A stretch of 64,000 bases of DNA, from positions 30,615 through 94,614 of the forward strand of contig CANNQP010000013.1 of the NCBI GenBank assembly GCA_947507875.1, written 5' to 3'. Source of the DNA: Verrucomicrobiaceae bacterium (GTDB lineage Bacteria; Verrucomicrobiota; Verrucomicrobiia; Verrucomicrobiales; Verrucomicrobiaceae). A model generated the notes under the pieces. The model worked only from the letters and a program-made list of their open reading frames with translations. It was not told the DNA's origin and made no database searches. Positions 36,229 through 44,728 of the stretch are shown piece by piece; position 1 is the first letter of the stretch; every line of letters begins with the position of its first letter. Made by a program: the position numbers and the translations under genes.

Positions 36229-37596
36229 ATGATACGTCACTCTTTCCTCCTCTTGTTTTTCGCCTTGGGCCTGACGGCCACGGTTTTTTCTCAACCTGTC
36301 TCGAGTTCTGTGGGACTCGGTCTGAAGGAGGGAGACCGCATCATCTGGATTGGGGACTCGATTACGCATCAGTGCCAATACACGCAGTATGTGGAAGACT
36401 TTTTCTACACACGTTACCCGAAGATGCGGCTGCACTTTCGGAATGCTGGTGTCAGTGGAGATCGTGCCGCCGATGTCTTGAATCGTTTTGATGATGATAT
36501 TGCCAGCTTCAAGCCCACCGTAGCCACCGTGCTTTTGGGGATGAATGATGGCGCCTATCAAGATTTTTCACCCGAACTGTTTCAGGCTTACTCGCGGGAT
36601 ATGATCAAACTTCTCGACCGATTGGATGCACTTCAGGTGCGAGTTTTTCTAATGAGTCCGACCATGTTTGATCACCAAGCCTTCGATCAGATGATCGCTA
36701 AAGATCCTGCGCGTGGGAAAAATAAAAAGCCTGACAATTACAACGCGGTTTTGGCCTACTTTGGCAAGTGGGCACAAGAAGTGGCGCGTCAGCGTGGCTA
36801 TGGATTCATTGATCTTTTTGGGCCGCTCAACAAGTTGACCACGGACGGAAGACTGAAAGATCCCAATTTCACGCTCATTGCAGATGCCATTCACCCTGCG
36901 GGTGATGGCCAGTTTGTCATGGCCTACACCATGGTCGATGCTTTTCAGGAACCGGGTTCCGTTTGGAATTTAATGGCTCAACCTGTGAAAGAACAATGGC
37001 AAGTGCGCGCAAGTCCCGGATCCCTTGTTGCAGATGTGAGGGGTGTCGTGGGACAGGGTTTAACTTTCACGCTTCAGCCGAAGAGTCTTCCTTGGGCGGT
37101 TCTTGATGAAGCCAAGTTGGGTGCCACTCTCACAGCAGCAGGCCACCGCAAAAGTGGTGAGGTGCTGACGGTGAATGGCTTGGCCACCGGTCGCTATGAA
37201 GTGCTGCAAAATGGCCAAGTGGTAGGCACTTGGGATCATGTCACTCTGGGGAAAAAGATCGAACTACAGAGTGATCCTGAATCTGTGACGCTTCAGCAAG
37301 CCCAGAAGGTCATTGCCCTCAACAAACAGCGCAACGATGAAGCCATTCGTCCTCTCAGAAACCTCTACGGTCAGCGCAAAGGCAAGCTGCGTGCCGGCAA
37401 TCGGGCCGCTTTCGAGGCTTGGTGGAATGGCGAGGGCAAAGCAGAGGAAGCTGCCCTTCTCAAAAAGGCCGCTGAGCTTGAAGATCAGATCTACCAGATC
37501 AATCAGCCTCAGCCAGTGAAGATTGAGATCCGCAAAAGTGCGGCAGCGCAGAAGGCCTCATCTGCTCAGAAAACAGGTGTCAAGAAGGCAGCCTAA
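36229..37596 (+). CDS. Secreted SGNH/GDSL hydrolase
   Basis: The ATG at 36229 gives 455 residues with a signal peptide (MIRHSFLLLFFALGLTATVFS). The SGNH blocks are all present: WIGDSITH with catalytic Ser44, NAGVSGD, GMND and DAIHP with Asp219 and His222. The C-terminal 200 residues form a beta-rich segment (about 250-345) and then a charged, helical Lys/Glu-rich tail. Relatives in PVC bacteria are taken to be carbohydrate esterases or lipases; no substrate can be read. It shares its strand with dapF and converges with the di-haem gene. The tail from about residue 350 is unusually basic. Confidence 0.86.
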   Translation: MIRHSFLLLFFALGLTATVFSQPVSSSVGLGLKEGDRIIWIGDSITHQCQYTQYVEDFFYTRYPKMRLHFRNAGVSGDRAADVLNRFDDDIASFKPTVATVLLGMNDGAYQDFSPELFQAYSRDMIKLLDRLDALQVRVFLMSPTMFDHQAFDQMIAKDPARGKNKKPDNYNAVLAYFGKWAQEVARQRGYGFIDLFGPLNKLTTDGRLKDPNFTLIADAIHPAGDGQFVMAYTMVDAFQEPGSVWNLMAQPVKEQWQVRASPGSLVADVRGVVGQGLTFTLQPKSLPWAVLDEAKLGATLTAAGHRKSGEVLTVNGLATGRYEVLQNGQVVGTWDHVTLGKKIELQSDPESVTLQQAQKVIALNKQRNDEAIRPLRNLYGQRKGKLRAGNRAAFEAWWNGEGKAEEAALLKKAAELEDQIYQINQPQPVKIEIRKSAAAQKASSAQKTGVKKAA

Positions 37597-37637
37597 CCGC
37601 TGTTGTGATATCGCGCGGGGGAACACAAACTCTTCGT

Positions 37638-39293
37638 TTAATCTGCCGAGTCAGTTCCCCAATCTAGTACTATGTTGTAACGGTAAGTTCGTTCCTTGGG
37701 TAGTGTCGGCGAAGTCTTGTTGTCGATTCGGTCATAGACATTTAGGGGCGGCGACACTGTTGCGTCTTTGCCGTGGATGTAGTCCTGATCTTCCACAATG
37801 CAGCGATAGGCTTTGTTCAGCAGCAAAGCTCTCTCTCGTGAGGGAACGATAAGATCGTAAACATCACGTGCTTGGCTCACTTTGGTGAGATCAAGCTTGC
37901 CATCGGCTTGGAACCAATGCTCCTGCATTTCTTCGTTGTTTCGAAATTCGCTACCGCCTTCCGCACGTGCAAGGTAAGTGAGGATCTCTCCCTGAGTCTC
38001 GCCTTGGCTTGGCGCATCAGGCATGTCGCGCAGTCGAATGTATCCCCAACCCGTAGCTCCTTCTCGTTTGCGGGCAAAGCTGAAGGTCTTGTCGATCGTC
38101 GAACCGATCGAATTGTGGCAGCCCATGCAGGAGAAGTTTTCTTCATAGGTTAGTCCCCGCAAACGCCCCTGACGGTCTTCGATGAATCCTTGAATCGCCC
38201 AGCCATTGCCATTGTCCAGACCGTGATGGCCGATGCTTTGGTAGGCTGGTAAATTCCCAGCTTCCTTTTCGTTAGCTTCCAGGATGTATTTTCGGGCATA
38301 CATCGGCTTGGAATAAGCCCGTGCTTTGCGCATGTAGCGCACTTCTTTCATGCGTGTCGAGACACCGATTTCTCCTTGTGAAAAAATCCCCAAGTAGCGC
38401 ACCGTGTGAAGAAATTCAGTGCCCTCTGGGTAAAGGTGGCTTTCGAGAGGAAGAGGCTGGGCTGCGCCGACCCAGGAGCTAACCTTCGTGACTCGTTTGG
38501 CTTGACCGAGCTTGCCATCACCATCCAGATCGTTCCCGACTTTTGCCTCGTCCAAAGGCGGTGTGGAAATGCTAGAGCGTCCTTTGATCACAGCTTCCAG
38601 AATGCTGAGATTTGCCAAATAAACCTCGCGTGATTCATGGCCACTGACATCCTTCCGAAATACGGCTGGCAAGCGAATCATCACATCGTCAGTCGAGCCA
38701 TTGGTTGGCCAAAACGTGCTAGGAAAGGGCTTGTAGCTGTAGGCCACCCACTGGCTGCCATCTTTGGCAAAACCCAGAGCATCGAAGGCTTCGGCTCCTT
38801 GAGCTAAATTCTTGAGATCTGGAATCCAGCCTTTGAATCCTTGTTCCTGAAGCCGAGGGGATAGCGCGCTGTAGTTGTCTTCAGCGATGTACCTTAAGAT
38901 TTCGTCATCCGTGATTTGAGCGACCCGTTGACTTCGGTCTTCAAAAAGGTTTTTCCAATGGTTGGTCATGCCGAGTTCACTGAAGCTGTAAGCTTCTTGT
39001 AGATCCGCATCATTCATGCTGTTTTCGCGCCCTGGGATCTGGTCTTGGTGACAGACATAACAAGGGTTCGCGCGTGCTTCGGTTCGAGTGTAGCACTGAG
39101 GGGGGACGACCGCTTCTCGATTGTAAAGGGTATGGACGGGGTGAACGTCGGGAACTGGCGGCAGGACATGCTGAAGCCGCCGCAGGGAGTCTAGTATCTG
39201 CTCATGCAGCGGTGCAAGCTCTGCACCAAAGCCGTACATCGGGATCAGGCAGGCGATCCCAAAAAAACAAATGGGTAAAGAAGGCCCGAGCAT
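37638..39293 (-). CDS. Exported di-haem c-type cytochrome-like protein
   Basis: The ATG at 39293 gives 551 residues with a signal peptide (MLGPSLPICFFGIACLIPMYGFGA). Two c-type haem sites are visible, CYVCH (Cys78, Cys81, His82) and CMGCH (Cys389, Cys392, His393), widely separated by a globular region. I do not recognise a named family; the text around the sites (a PHEQ/NREAVVPPQCY start and FIEDRQGRLRGLTYEENFSCMGCHNSIG) is of the kind seen in uncharacterised PVC cytochromes. A periplasmic electron-transfer or oxidase role is inferred. The PhoX-like gene lies upstream on the same strand, with a hairpin at 39324-39348 between them; the upstream in-frame ATG at 39338 falls inside that hairpin and is rejected. 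Confidence 0.78.
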   Translation of the reverse strand: MLGPSLPICFFGIACLIPMYGFGAELAPLHEQILDSLRRLQHVLPPVPDVHPVHTLYNREAVVPPQCYTRTEARANPCYVCHQDQIPGRENSMNDADLQEAYSFSELGMTNHWKNLFEDRSQRVAQITDDEILRYIAEDNYSALSPRLQEQGFKGWIPDLKNLAQGAEAFDALGFAKDGSQWVAYSYKPFPSTFWPTNGSTDDVMIRLPAVFRKDVSGHESREVYLANLSILEAVIKGRSSISTPPLDEAKVGNDLDGDGKLGQAKRVTKVSSWVGAAQPLPLESHLYPEGTEFLHTVRYLGIFSQGEIGVSTRMKEVRYMRKARAYSKPMYARKYILEANEKEAGNLPAYQSIGHHGLDNGNGWAIQGFIEDRQGRLRGLTYEENFSCMGCHNSIGSTIDKTFSFARKREGATGWGYIRLRDMPDAPSQGETQGEILTYLARAEGGSEFRNNEEMQEHWFQADGKLDLTKVSQARDVYDLIVPSRERALLLNKAYRCIVEDQDYIHGKDATVSPPLNVYDRIDNKTSPTLPKERTYRYNIVLDWGTDSAD

Positions 39294-39323
39294 AACAAAT
39301 GAAAGAGGATTGAAGAAAGGGAA

Positions 39324-39348
39324 GGGCGGCTCCTTCAAAGAGCCGCCC
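39324..39348 (-). terminator. Terminator-like hairpin between the PhoX-like and cytochrome genes
   Basis: A perfect 9-pair stem (GGGCGGCTC with GAGCCGCCC) with a 7-base loop lies 30 bases past the PhoX-like stop. On the minus strand it is followed by a pyrimidine-rich stretch with scattered T rather than a clean T run, so partial read-through into the cytochrome gene is possible. Confidence 0.6.
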
Positions 39349-39380
39349 CTAGGGATTGAGAACCGTTTGGATAGGCTAGT

Positions 39381-40892
39381 TTACTGGTTCGAAATGAACC
39401 GGAATGCACCGCGGCGTAGACTTCTGACAAAATTTGTGTTCTGTATCTTCGAGATATCGAAAGTCCATACAGCATCGCCAAGGCCGTTCGGAACAGCGCC
39501 TAGATTCGTGCTATCTGGATGTTGGACGCAGACGTGGAATTCTGTGGGTATTGCCGGATTGAAAATCATACCCGTAGCTTCAGAGCCATCCACGCGAATA
39601 CTCATGAAGTGATCGAGTGATTCGGCTTGGCCATCGTTATTGGTGTCACGGACAAACCAGATATCGCCACCGTTAGAGTCACCATTAGGCGCGTCTTCAA
39701 TAACGTAGATGTTACCCGCTGCGTCGATGGCCAAGTTGTCAGGGGAATTGAGCACACCAGTGGTGCTTGGGAATCCAAGATTCTTCGGTGTATTGTTGTC
39801 AGCTAGTGTTCTTACAATAGATTTGTTTTTGCCAGTTTCTTCAATCGCAATGATTTTGTTTTCGGAAGTGATGGCGACATAAATCACCTCGCGTTTGTTT
39901 GGCAGTAGCGTTACGATCATGTCCTCAGGACGACCATAAGGAGTTGCACCAACATCGTCTGCAGCAGGACGGCCTCCCATGGTGTTTGAATTTGTGCGAG
40001 GATCATTGGTTGGACCATCACGGAATGGATTCGTGATTCCCGGAAGTGGCTGGCCGTTACCGTCGGTCAACGGCACCCAAGTTGCTGGCCCTTCACGCTG
40101 TACGCCGACAGCTTGTTGATTGTAGTTCGCTGCTGCTACACCTCCGCTGGTAAGAAAGTTATCCACGCGCAATACAAACGTCTGTCCTACAGTGTAATCG
40201 CCAATGCGTTTCATGACAAATTTGTAAATGGAGCCTGAGTTCCACTCGTCGATAAAATAGATGGTGTTGCGGTATTTGACGCTAAAGTTAATACCTTCAT
40301 GCGAGACATTTGCGATGCTTTCGAGGACACGATGTTGAATCTGACCCACGGGTGCCATCGGATTCAGGATTTCGACCACGCGGCCCAGTCCTGCCCATTC
40401 TTCAGCAAGGAAGAGCGTGCGATTAGGGGTCCAGCGGCAAGGGTCAAAGGCACCAAAGTCACGAGTCCAATTTCCTACTGCACCTTGCTGGTCCCCAGCG
40501 AAGATCGTTTCGGCTTTACGGGCTTCAATGTCGTAACGTGTGCAGCCAGCACCGATGGGCGTTTCATGAGGGATGAAGAGGTGAGTGCCTTCAGGATTGG
40601 TTGCCAACATGTCAAACATGGAGGCGCTGGTGCTTTGTCCCGGCACACGGACAATCGATTGCCCAGGGCTAAGCACTTGGTTTTCGACTTCATTCAGACT
40701 GACCCAATTGACTTGAGTGATGTCAGCGGGTGTGATCCACGGGGAGGAAAGCTCTTCCAATGCGTTGGGAGCGACGACGGGGGCAGACTGGGTCAGCGGA
40801 GTGAACCAGATATCGGTGCCGGCCTTGGCGGCCGGTGTAGCGATGAGTGCGGAGCTCATGGCGAGACGAAACCAGGCATTGTGCAGTTTCAT
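39381..40892 (-). CDS. PhoX-like (DUF839) exported beta-propeller
   Basis: A 503-residue exported protein with a signal peptide (about 1-24). It resembles the PhoX/DUF839 group: FIPHETPIGAGCTRYD, FDPCRWTPNRTLFLAEEW, YFIDEWNSGSIYKF, SPDNLAIDAAGNIYVIEDAPNG and DIWFVRDTNNDGQAESL. PhoX proteins are calcium/iron alkaline phosphatases, but many DUF839 members lack proven activity; here phosphatase function is only inferred. No Tat twin-arginine signal is seen, although classical PhoX proteins use Tat. The gene is upstream of the di-haem gene on the same strand with a hairpin between them. Confidence 0.78.
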   Translation of the reverse strand: MKLHNAWFRLAMSSALIATPAAKAGTDIWFTPLTQSAPVVAPNALEELSSPWITPADITQVNWVSLNEVENQVLSPGQSIVRVPGQSTSASMFDMLATNPEGTHLFIPHETPIGAGCTRYDIEARKAETIFAGDQQGAVGNWTRDFGAFDPCRWTPNRTLFLAEEWAGLGRVVEILNPMAPVGQIQHRVLESIANVSHEGINFSVKYRNTIYFIDEWNSGSIYKFVMKRIGDYTVGQTFVLRVDNFLTSGGVAAANYNQQAVGVQREGPATWVPLTDGNGQPLPGITNPFRDGPTNDPRTNSNTMGGRPAADDVGATPYGRPEDMIVTLLPNKREVIYVAITSENKIIAIEETGKNKSIVRTLADNNTPKNLGFPSTTGVLNSPDNLAIDAAGNIYVIEDAPNGDSNGGDIWFVRDTNNDGQAESLDHFMSIRVDGSEATGMIFNPAIPTEFHVCVQHPDSTNLGAVPNGLGDAVWTFDISKIQNTNFVRSLRRGAFRFISNQ

Positions 40893-41075
40893 GGGATAGG
40901 GGGGCGTGTGTTTGAGGATTGAGTGCCGGAACCTTCATGGAGGTCCCACACGCCGCGCCCTTAAGCCCATCAGTAAAGAATCTTCGCCTAGTTTACTCTG
41001 ACGATATTGTGATGTGAAAACTTTGCCACCTTCCGCTTTGGCTAACTAATGATGAGAAAAATTCCTGAATCTGCT

Positions 41076-41267
41076 TTAGTCGCCGGCCACTAGCATAGTG
41101 AGTGTATGTGTGTGCAAAGCGACCATCGCCCATGGCAAAGCCAGCCAGCGAAAGGGCAGTTCCTTCATCACAAATAAAATACCGAGAAGCAGTAGAATTG
41201 GAAACAGGAGCAGGAAAAAACCACCTTTAAAAAACAGGCTCACGACAAACAACGGCACGAGTGTCAT
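41076..41267 (-). CDS. Possible small membrane protein
   Basis: A 63-codon frame from an ATG at 41265-41267 codes for two hydrophobic segments (VPLFVVSLFFKGGFFLLLFPILLLLGILFV and a shorter one near the end). It lies alone in a 560-base stretch between the terminator of lpdA and the start of the PhoX-like gene. A weak CAGGAG occurs 12 bases upstream, which is further than ideal. Upstream the frame is closed by a TGA. There is no recognised homologue. The rest of the stretch (about 40893-41075 and 41268-41394) shows no gene. It could equally be chance. Confidence 0.35.
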   Translation of the reverse strand: MTLVPLFVVSLFFKGGFFLLLFPILLLLGILFVMKELPFRWLALPWAMVALHTHTLTMLVAGD

Positions 41268-41394
41268 GGCTATCAGCAACTCCTGTATGGAAAAATGAAT
41301 ACTGTTTCAGCGATCATGCTCGCGAGGGTGAACCCGGTGATGCAGCCCAATCCACAGGACAGATAAAAACAACAAGCCCTCCCCAAAACAGAAA

Positions 41395-41429
41395 GAGCAG
41401 CCGATTGGATGACTTCCAAAGGGCTGCTC
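41395..41429 (-). terminator. Terminator after lpdA
   Basis: On the minus strand GAGCAGCC pairs with GGCTGCTC, and an inner TTGGA/TCCAA pairing extends the stem, followed by a T-rich tail (TTTCTGTTTT). It lies 28 bases past the lpdA stop. Confidence 0.85.
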
Positions 41430-41456
41430 AGTAGAGACTTGAAAGGTTGGCTAGTC

Positions 41457-42833
41457 TTACACGTGGATCGGATGTCCTTTGGCCACTTCAGTAGCTTCCT
41501 TGACCATCTCAGAGAGAGTCGGGTGAGCATGGATGGTGGCTTCGATCTCATCCCACGTGGCTTCGAGGTTCATGGCCAAGCCAATCTCTGCGATCAGCTC
41601 TGTGCACTCGCTGCCCACCAGGTGTGCGCCGATGATTTCACCGTGAGGTTCACCGTAGATGATCTTCACAAAGCCCTCAGGTTCTCCTGCGGCCAGAGCT
41701 TTGCCACTGGCTTGGTAGGGGAACTTGCCGACCTTGTACTTCAGACCTTTTTCTTTCGCAGCGCGCTCAGTGAGACCGATGCTGGCGACTTGGGGATGGC
41801 AGTAGGTGCAGCCTGGGAAGACACCGACTTTCTTTGGCGTGTGCTTGGTGAACATGCCTTCGACAGCCTGGACCGCCTCGTAGCTGGCCACGTGGGCGAG
41901 CCAAGGAGGGCCGATGATGTCACCTGCGCCGTAAATGCCCTTCACGGAGGTTTGGTAACGTGCATCGGTTTCCAGCCAGCCACGGTCACTCAGCTTCAAT
42001 TCAATGCCGCCCGGCAAGACGGGGGCGACACCAATCGCGACCAAAGCAACTTCGGCTTCGAGGGTTTCATTGGCAGCGCCTTCGACGGCGATCTTCACAC
42101 GCTTGCCGTCTTCGCTAGTGCTGGCGATCTTGGTGTTGGTGAGGATGCGGATGCCTGCTTTGGTTAGGCTTTTTTCCACCAACTGGCTGACCTCCGTGTC
42201 TTCCACGGGCAAGATGTTGGGTTGCATCTCCACAACGGTCACTTTCGTGCCGTAAGCGTTGAAAAAGTAAGCGAACTCAATGCCAATCGCACCTGCACCG
42301 ATGATCACGATGCTCTTCGGCTGTTTGGCTAGGGTCATGGCTTCTTTGCTGCCGATGACGGTCGTGCCGTTGAAGGGAAAGCCGGGCATGGGGCGGCTCT
42401 TGGCGCCTGTGGCGATCAGGACATTCGCAGCGTCATGGGTGGTTTTGGTTCCATCGGCGGCGGTGACTTCCACTTTGCCTGCCGCGGGGATGCTGGCGGT
42501 GCCACGCAGGTAGTCCACCTTGTTCTTTTTGAAGAGGAACTCGATGCCTTTGTTCAGTTTGTCGGAGACACCGCGGCTGCGACCGATGACTTTCGACCAG
42601 TCGAACTCGATGCCGCTGATCTTGAGGCCAAACTCTTCCGCACGATGGGTCAGGGTATGATAAAGCTCAGCGTTTTTCAGGAGGGCTTTGGTGGGAATAC
42701 AGCCCCAGTTGAGGCAGGTGCCACCGGCGCGGTCGTTTTCGACACAGGCGACTTTTTTACCGAGTTGAGCTGCGCGGATGGCTCCGACGTAGCCCGCAGG
42801 CCCGCCGCCAATGACGATGAGGTCGTAGTTCAT
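41457..42833 (-). CDS. lpdA: Dihydrolipoyl dehydrogenase
   Basis: The E3 flavoprotein of 2-oxoacid dehydrogenase and glycine-cleavage complexes. The ATG at 42833 gives 458 residues; a frame reaching back to 42944 adds unrelated residues. FAD binding is GGGPAGYVGAIRAAQLG, the redox disulfide is CLNWGCIPTK (Cys40, Cys45), NAD binding is GAGAIGIEFAYFF, GAGDIIGPPWLAHVASYE is the second FAD motif, and the C-terminal active-site His is in HAHPTLSEMVKEA. No E1 or E2 gene is nearby, so it probably serves several complexes. It diverges from the fused hydrolase gene across 113 bases and ends at a strong terminator. Confidence 0.95.
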   Translation of the reverse strand: MNYDLIVIGGGPAGYVGAIRAAQLGKKVACVENDRAGGTCLNWGCIPTKALLKNAELYHTLTHRAEEFGLKISGIEFDWSKVIGRSRGVSDKLNKGIEFLFKKNKVDYLRGTASIPAAGKVEVTAADGTKTTHDAANVLIATGAKSRPMPGFPFNGTTVIGSKEAMTLAKQPKSIVIIGAGAIGIEFAYFFNAYGTKVTVVEMQPNILPVEDTEVSQLVEKSLTKAGIRILTNTKIASTSEDGKRVKIAVEGAANETLEAEVALVAIGVAPVLPGGIELKLSDRGWLETDARYQTSVKGIYGAGDIIGPPWLAHVASYEAVQAVEGMFTKHTPKKVGVFPGCTYCHPQVASIGLTERAAKEKGLKYKVGKFPYQASGKALAAGEPEGFVKIIYGEPHGEIIGAHLVGSECTELIAEIGLAMNLEATWDEIEATIHAHPTLSEMVKEATEVAKGHPIHV

Positions 42834-42946
42834 GTGTGTTTTTTGGGGAAAATGAGACGAGAGAGAAGCGCAGGGGGTGGTGCAATTCAACCTGGGATTC
42901 ATTTTGAAGAGAGACGGATTCGGGAGCGTATAGTGCGGCTCCACTC

Positions 42947-44632
42947 ATGCGTGCTGTCCTCTCTGCCTTATTCCTTTCTGTCTTTTTGCCTGTCCAGGCC
43001 GTGCTGCCACCGGAGACACGCATTGTTTTTCTCGGGGATAGCATCACTCAGGCAGGCACCTACGTGGAATACATTGAGGCAGCCATGATCGCCCATCATC
43101 CGGCTGAGGTGAAGGCGGTCATTCCCCTGGGATTGAGCAGTGAAACGGTCAGTGGTCTCAGCGAAGAAGGTCACGCTGGCGGCAAATTTCCGCGGCCCGA
43201 CCTGCACGAGCGACTGGGGCGCGTGCTGGACAAAGCGAAACCCGACCTCGTGCTGGCCTGCTATGGCATGAATGACGGCATCTATCTGCCTTTGAGTTCA
43301 GAGCGGTTCCGTGCCTTTCAGGCAGGTATGAAAAAGCTGCACGACCAAGTCGTGGCGGCAGGGGCGCGTATCATTCACCTCACCCCGCCTGTGTTTGATC
43401 CCCAGCCGATCGCTCATAAGGTGGCACCCGCCGATCGGGTGGATGGCGATCACCCCTACCAGGGTTACAACGACGTTTTGGATGCTTACAGCGACTGGTT
43501 GCTGGGCATGAAAAAAGAGGGGTGGGAGGTGCTCGATATTCATGGCCCGTTCAACGCAGCTTTGGCGGAGCGGAGGAAGACCGAGCCGACCTTCACTTTC
43601 TCTCGCGATGGCGTGCATCCAGGACCTGAAGGGCACCTGCTGATGGCGCAGGCCGTGTTGAAGGCATGGGATCTGAAAGTGCATCCCCATGGCGTTCCGG
43701 ATCACGTCAACGGAGCTACCATCCTCGCGGCGGTGAAGCAAAAGCATGCGGTGCTGCGTCCCGCTTGGCTCAGCCATGTCGGGCATCTACGGCCGGGGGG
43801 AGCGGCCGGCTTACCTCTGCCTCAGGCAGAGGCCAAGGCGGCTACTTTGGACCAAGAAGCACGTCGCGCCGCATCGTCACGACAGGTGCTGATTCCTGGC
43901 CGTCGTGGAGATTGGAATGGCTACGCCAAGCACGAATTCATCATCGTCAATCAATCCGTGACGCTCGTGGTTCCAAAGAAGGCAGCACCCGGCAAACCTT
44001 GGGTCTGGCATGGGGAGTTTTTTGGGCACAAGCCTGCGCCTGACATTGCTCTTTTGGGCAAAGGCTTTCATGTCGTCTCCGTGAAACTTCCCGACATGCT
44101 GGGCAGTCCAGGCGCGGTGAAGCTCTGGAACGAATGCTATGCGGAACTCACAGGCACTTATGGCTTGAGCAAAAAACCGGCACTGGTGGGCCTGAGTCGA
44201 GGTGGCTTGTATTGCTACAACTGGGCCATCGCGAATCCCGAACACGTTTCCTGCATCTATGGTGACGCGCCTGTGTGTGATTTCAAAAGCTGGCCTGGGG
44301 GCAAAGGGAAGGGCAAGGGAGATGCACGAAACTGGGGGTTTGTGCAAAAGCTCTGGGGCTTCTCCAGCGAAGCTGAGGCGCTGGCCTACCCTGGCAATCC
44401 TATCGATAACCTCGCGCCGTTGGCCAAGGCAGGCGTGCCGCTGCTGCACGTGTTTGGCGATGCGGATGATGTCGTTCCTTGGGAAGAAAACACGGGTCTG
44501 ATCGAATCACGCTACAAGGCACTCGGCGGTAGCATCACGCTGATCCGTAAGCCCGGTGTCGGCCATCATCCCCATGGACTGGAAGACTCCACGCCGATCG
44601 TGGAATTCATCGAAAAGCACGCATCGCGCTAG
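42947..44632 (+). CDS. Secreted fusion of an SGNH hydrolase and an alpha/beta hydrolase
   Basis: A 561-residue exported protein with a signal peptide (about 1-18) and two full hydrolase domains. The N-terminal part (about 24-240) is SGNH: FLGDSITQ with Ser32, YGMND, and DGVHPGPEGH. The C-terminal part (about 305-561) is an alpha/beta hydrolase: nucleophile elbow GLSRGG (Ser417), acid in GDADDVVPW, and a His in GVGHHPHG. Between them is an Ala/Lys-rich linker. Neither domain looks degenerate. The combination suggests sequential removal of ester groups from the same glycan, but that is inference. It diverges from lpdA and converges with the TonB receptor gene. Confidence 0.85.
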   Translation: MRAVLSALFLSVFLPVQAVLPPETRIVFLGDSITQAGTYVEYIEAAMIAHHPAEVKAVIPLGLSSETVSGLSEEGHAGGKFPRPDLHERLGRVLDKAKPDLVLACYGMNDGIYLPLSSERFRAFQAGMKKLHDQVVAAGARIIHLTPPVFDPQPIAHKVAPADRVDGDHPYQGYNDVLDAYSDWLLGMKKEGWEVLDIHGPFNAALAERRKTEPTFTFSRDGVHPGPEGHLLMAQAVLKAWDLKVHPHGVPDHVNGATILAAVKQKHAVLRPAWLSHVGHLRPGGAAGLPLPQAEAKAATLDQEARRAASSRQVLIPGRRGDWNGYAKHEFIIVNQSVTLVVPKKAAPGKPWVWHGEFFGHKPAPDIALLGKGFHVVSVKLPDMLGSPGAVKLWNECYAELTGTYGLSKKPALVGLSRGGLYCYNWAIANPEHVSCIYGDAPVCDFKSWPGGKGKGKGDARNWGFVQKLWGFSSEAEALAYPGNPIDNLAPLAKAGVPLLHVFGDADDVVPWEENTGLIESRYKALGGSITLIRKPGVGHHPHGLEDSTPIVEFIEKHASR

Positions 44633-44667
44633 ATCGCGCCGTCTCGCGCAATCATCCATGCTTGCGC

Positions 44668-44703
44668 AAAAAACGGCGGGCGCTGGTTTCCCAGACACCC
44701 GCC
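44668..44703 (-). terminator. Rho-independent terminator after the TonB receptor gene
   Basis: On the minus strand GGCGGG(TGTC)TGG pairs with CCA(GCG)CCCGCC around a GAAA loop, followed by G and six T residues. It lies 25 bases past the receptor stop. Confidence 0.88.
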
Positions 44704-44728
44704 GCCCTTTCATTCAAAACGAAGAAGA

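Noticed and set aside
41273..41551. A 92-codon minus-strand frame near the lpdA end
   Set aside because: It overlaps the end of lpdA and the terminator at 41395-41429, and its product has no coherent features.
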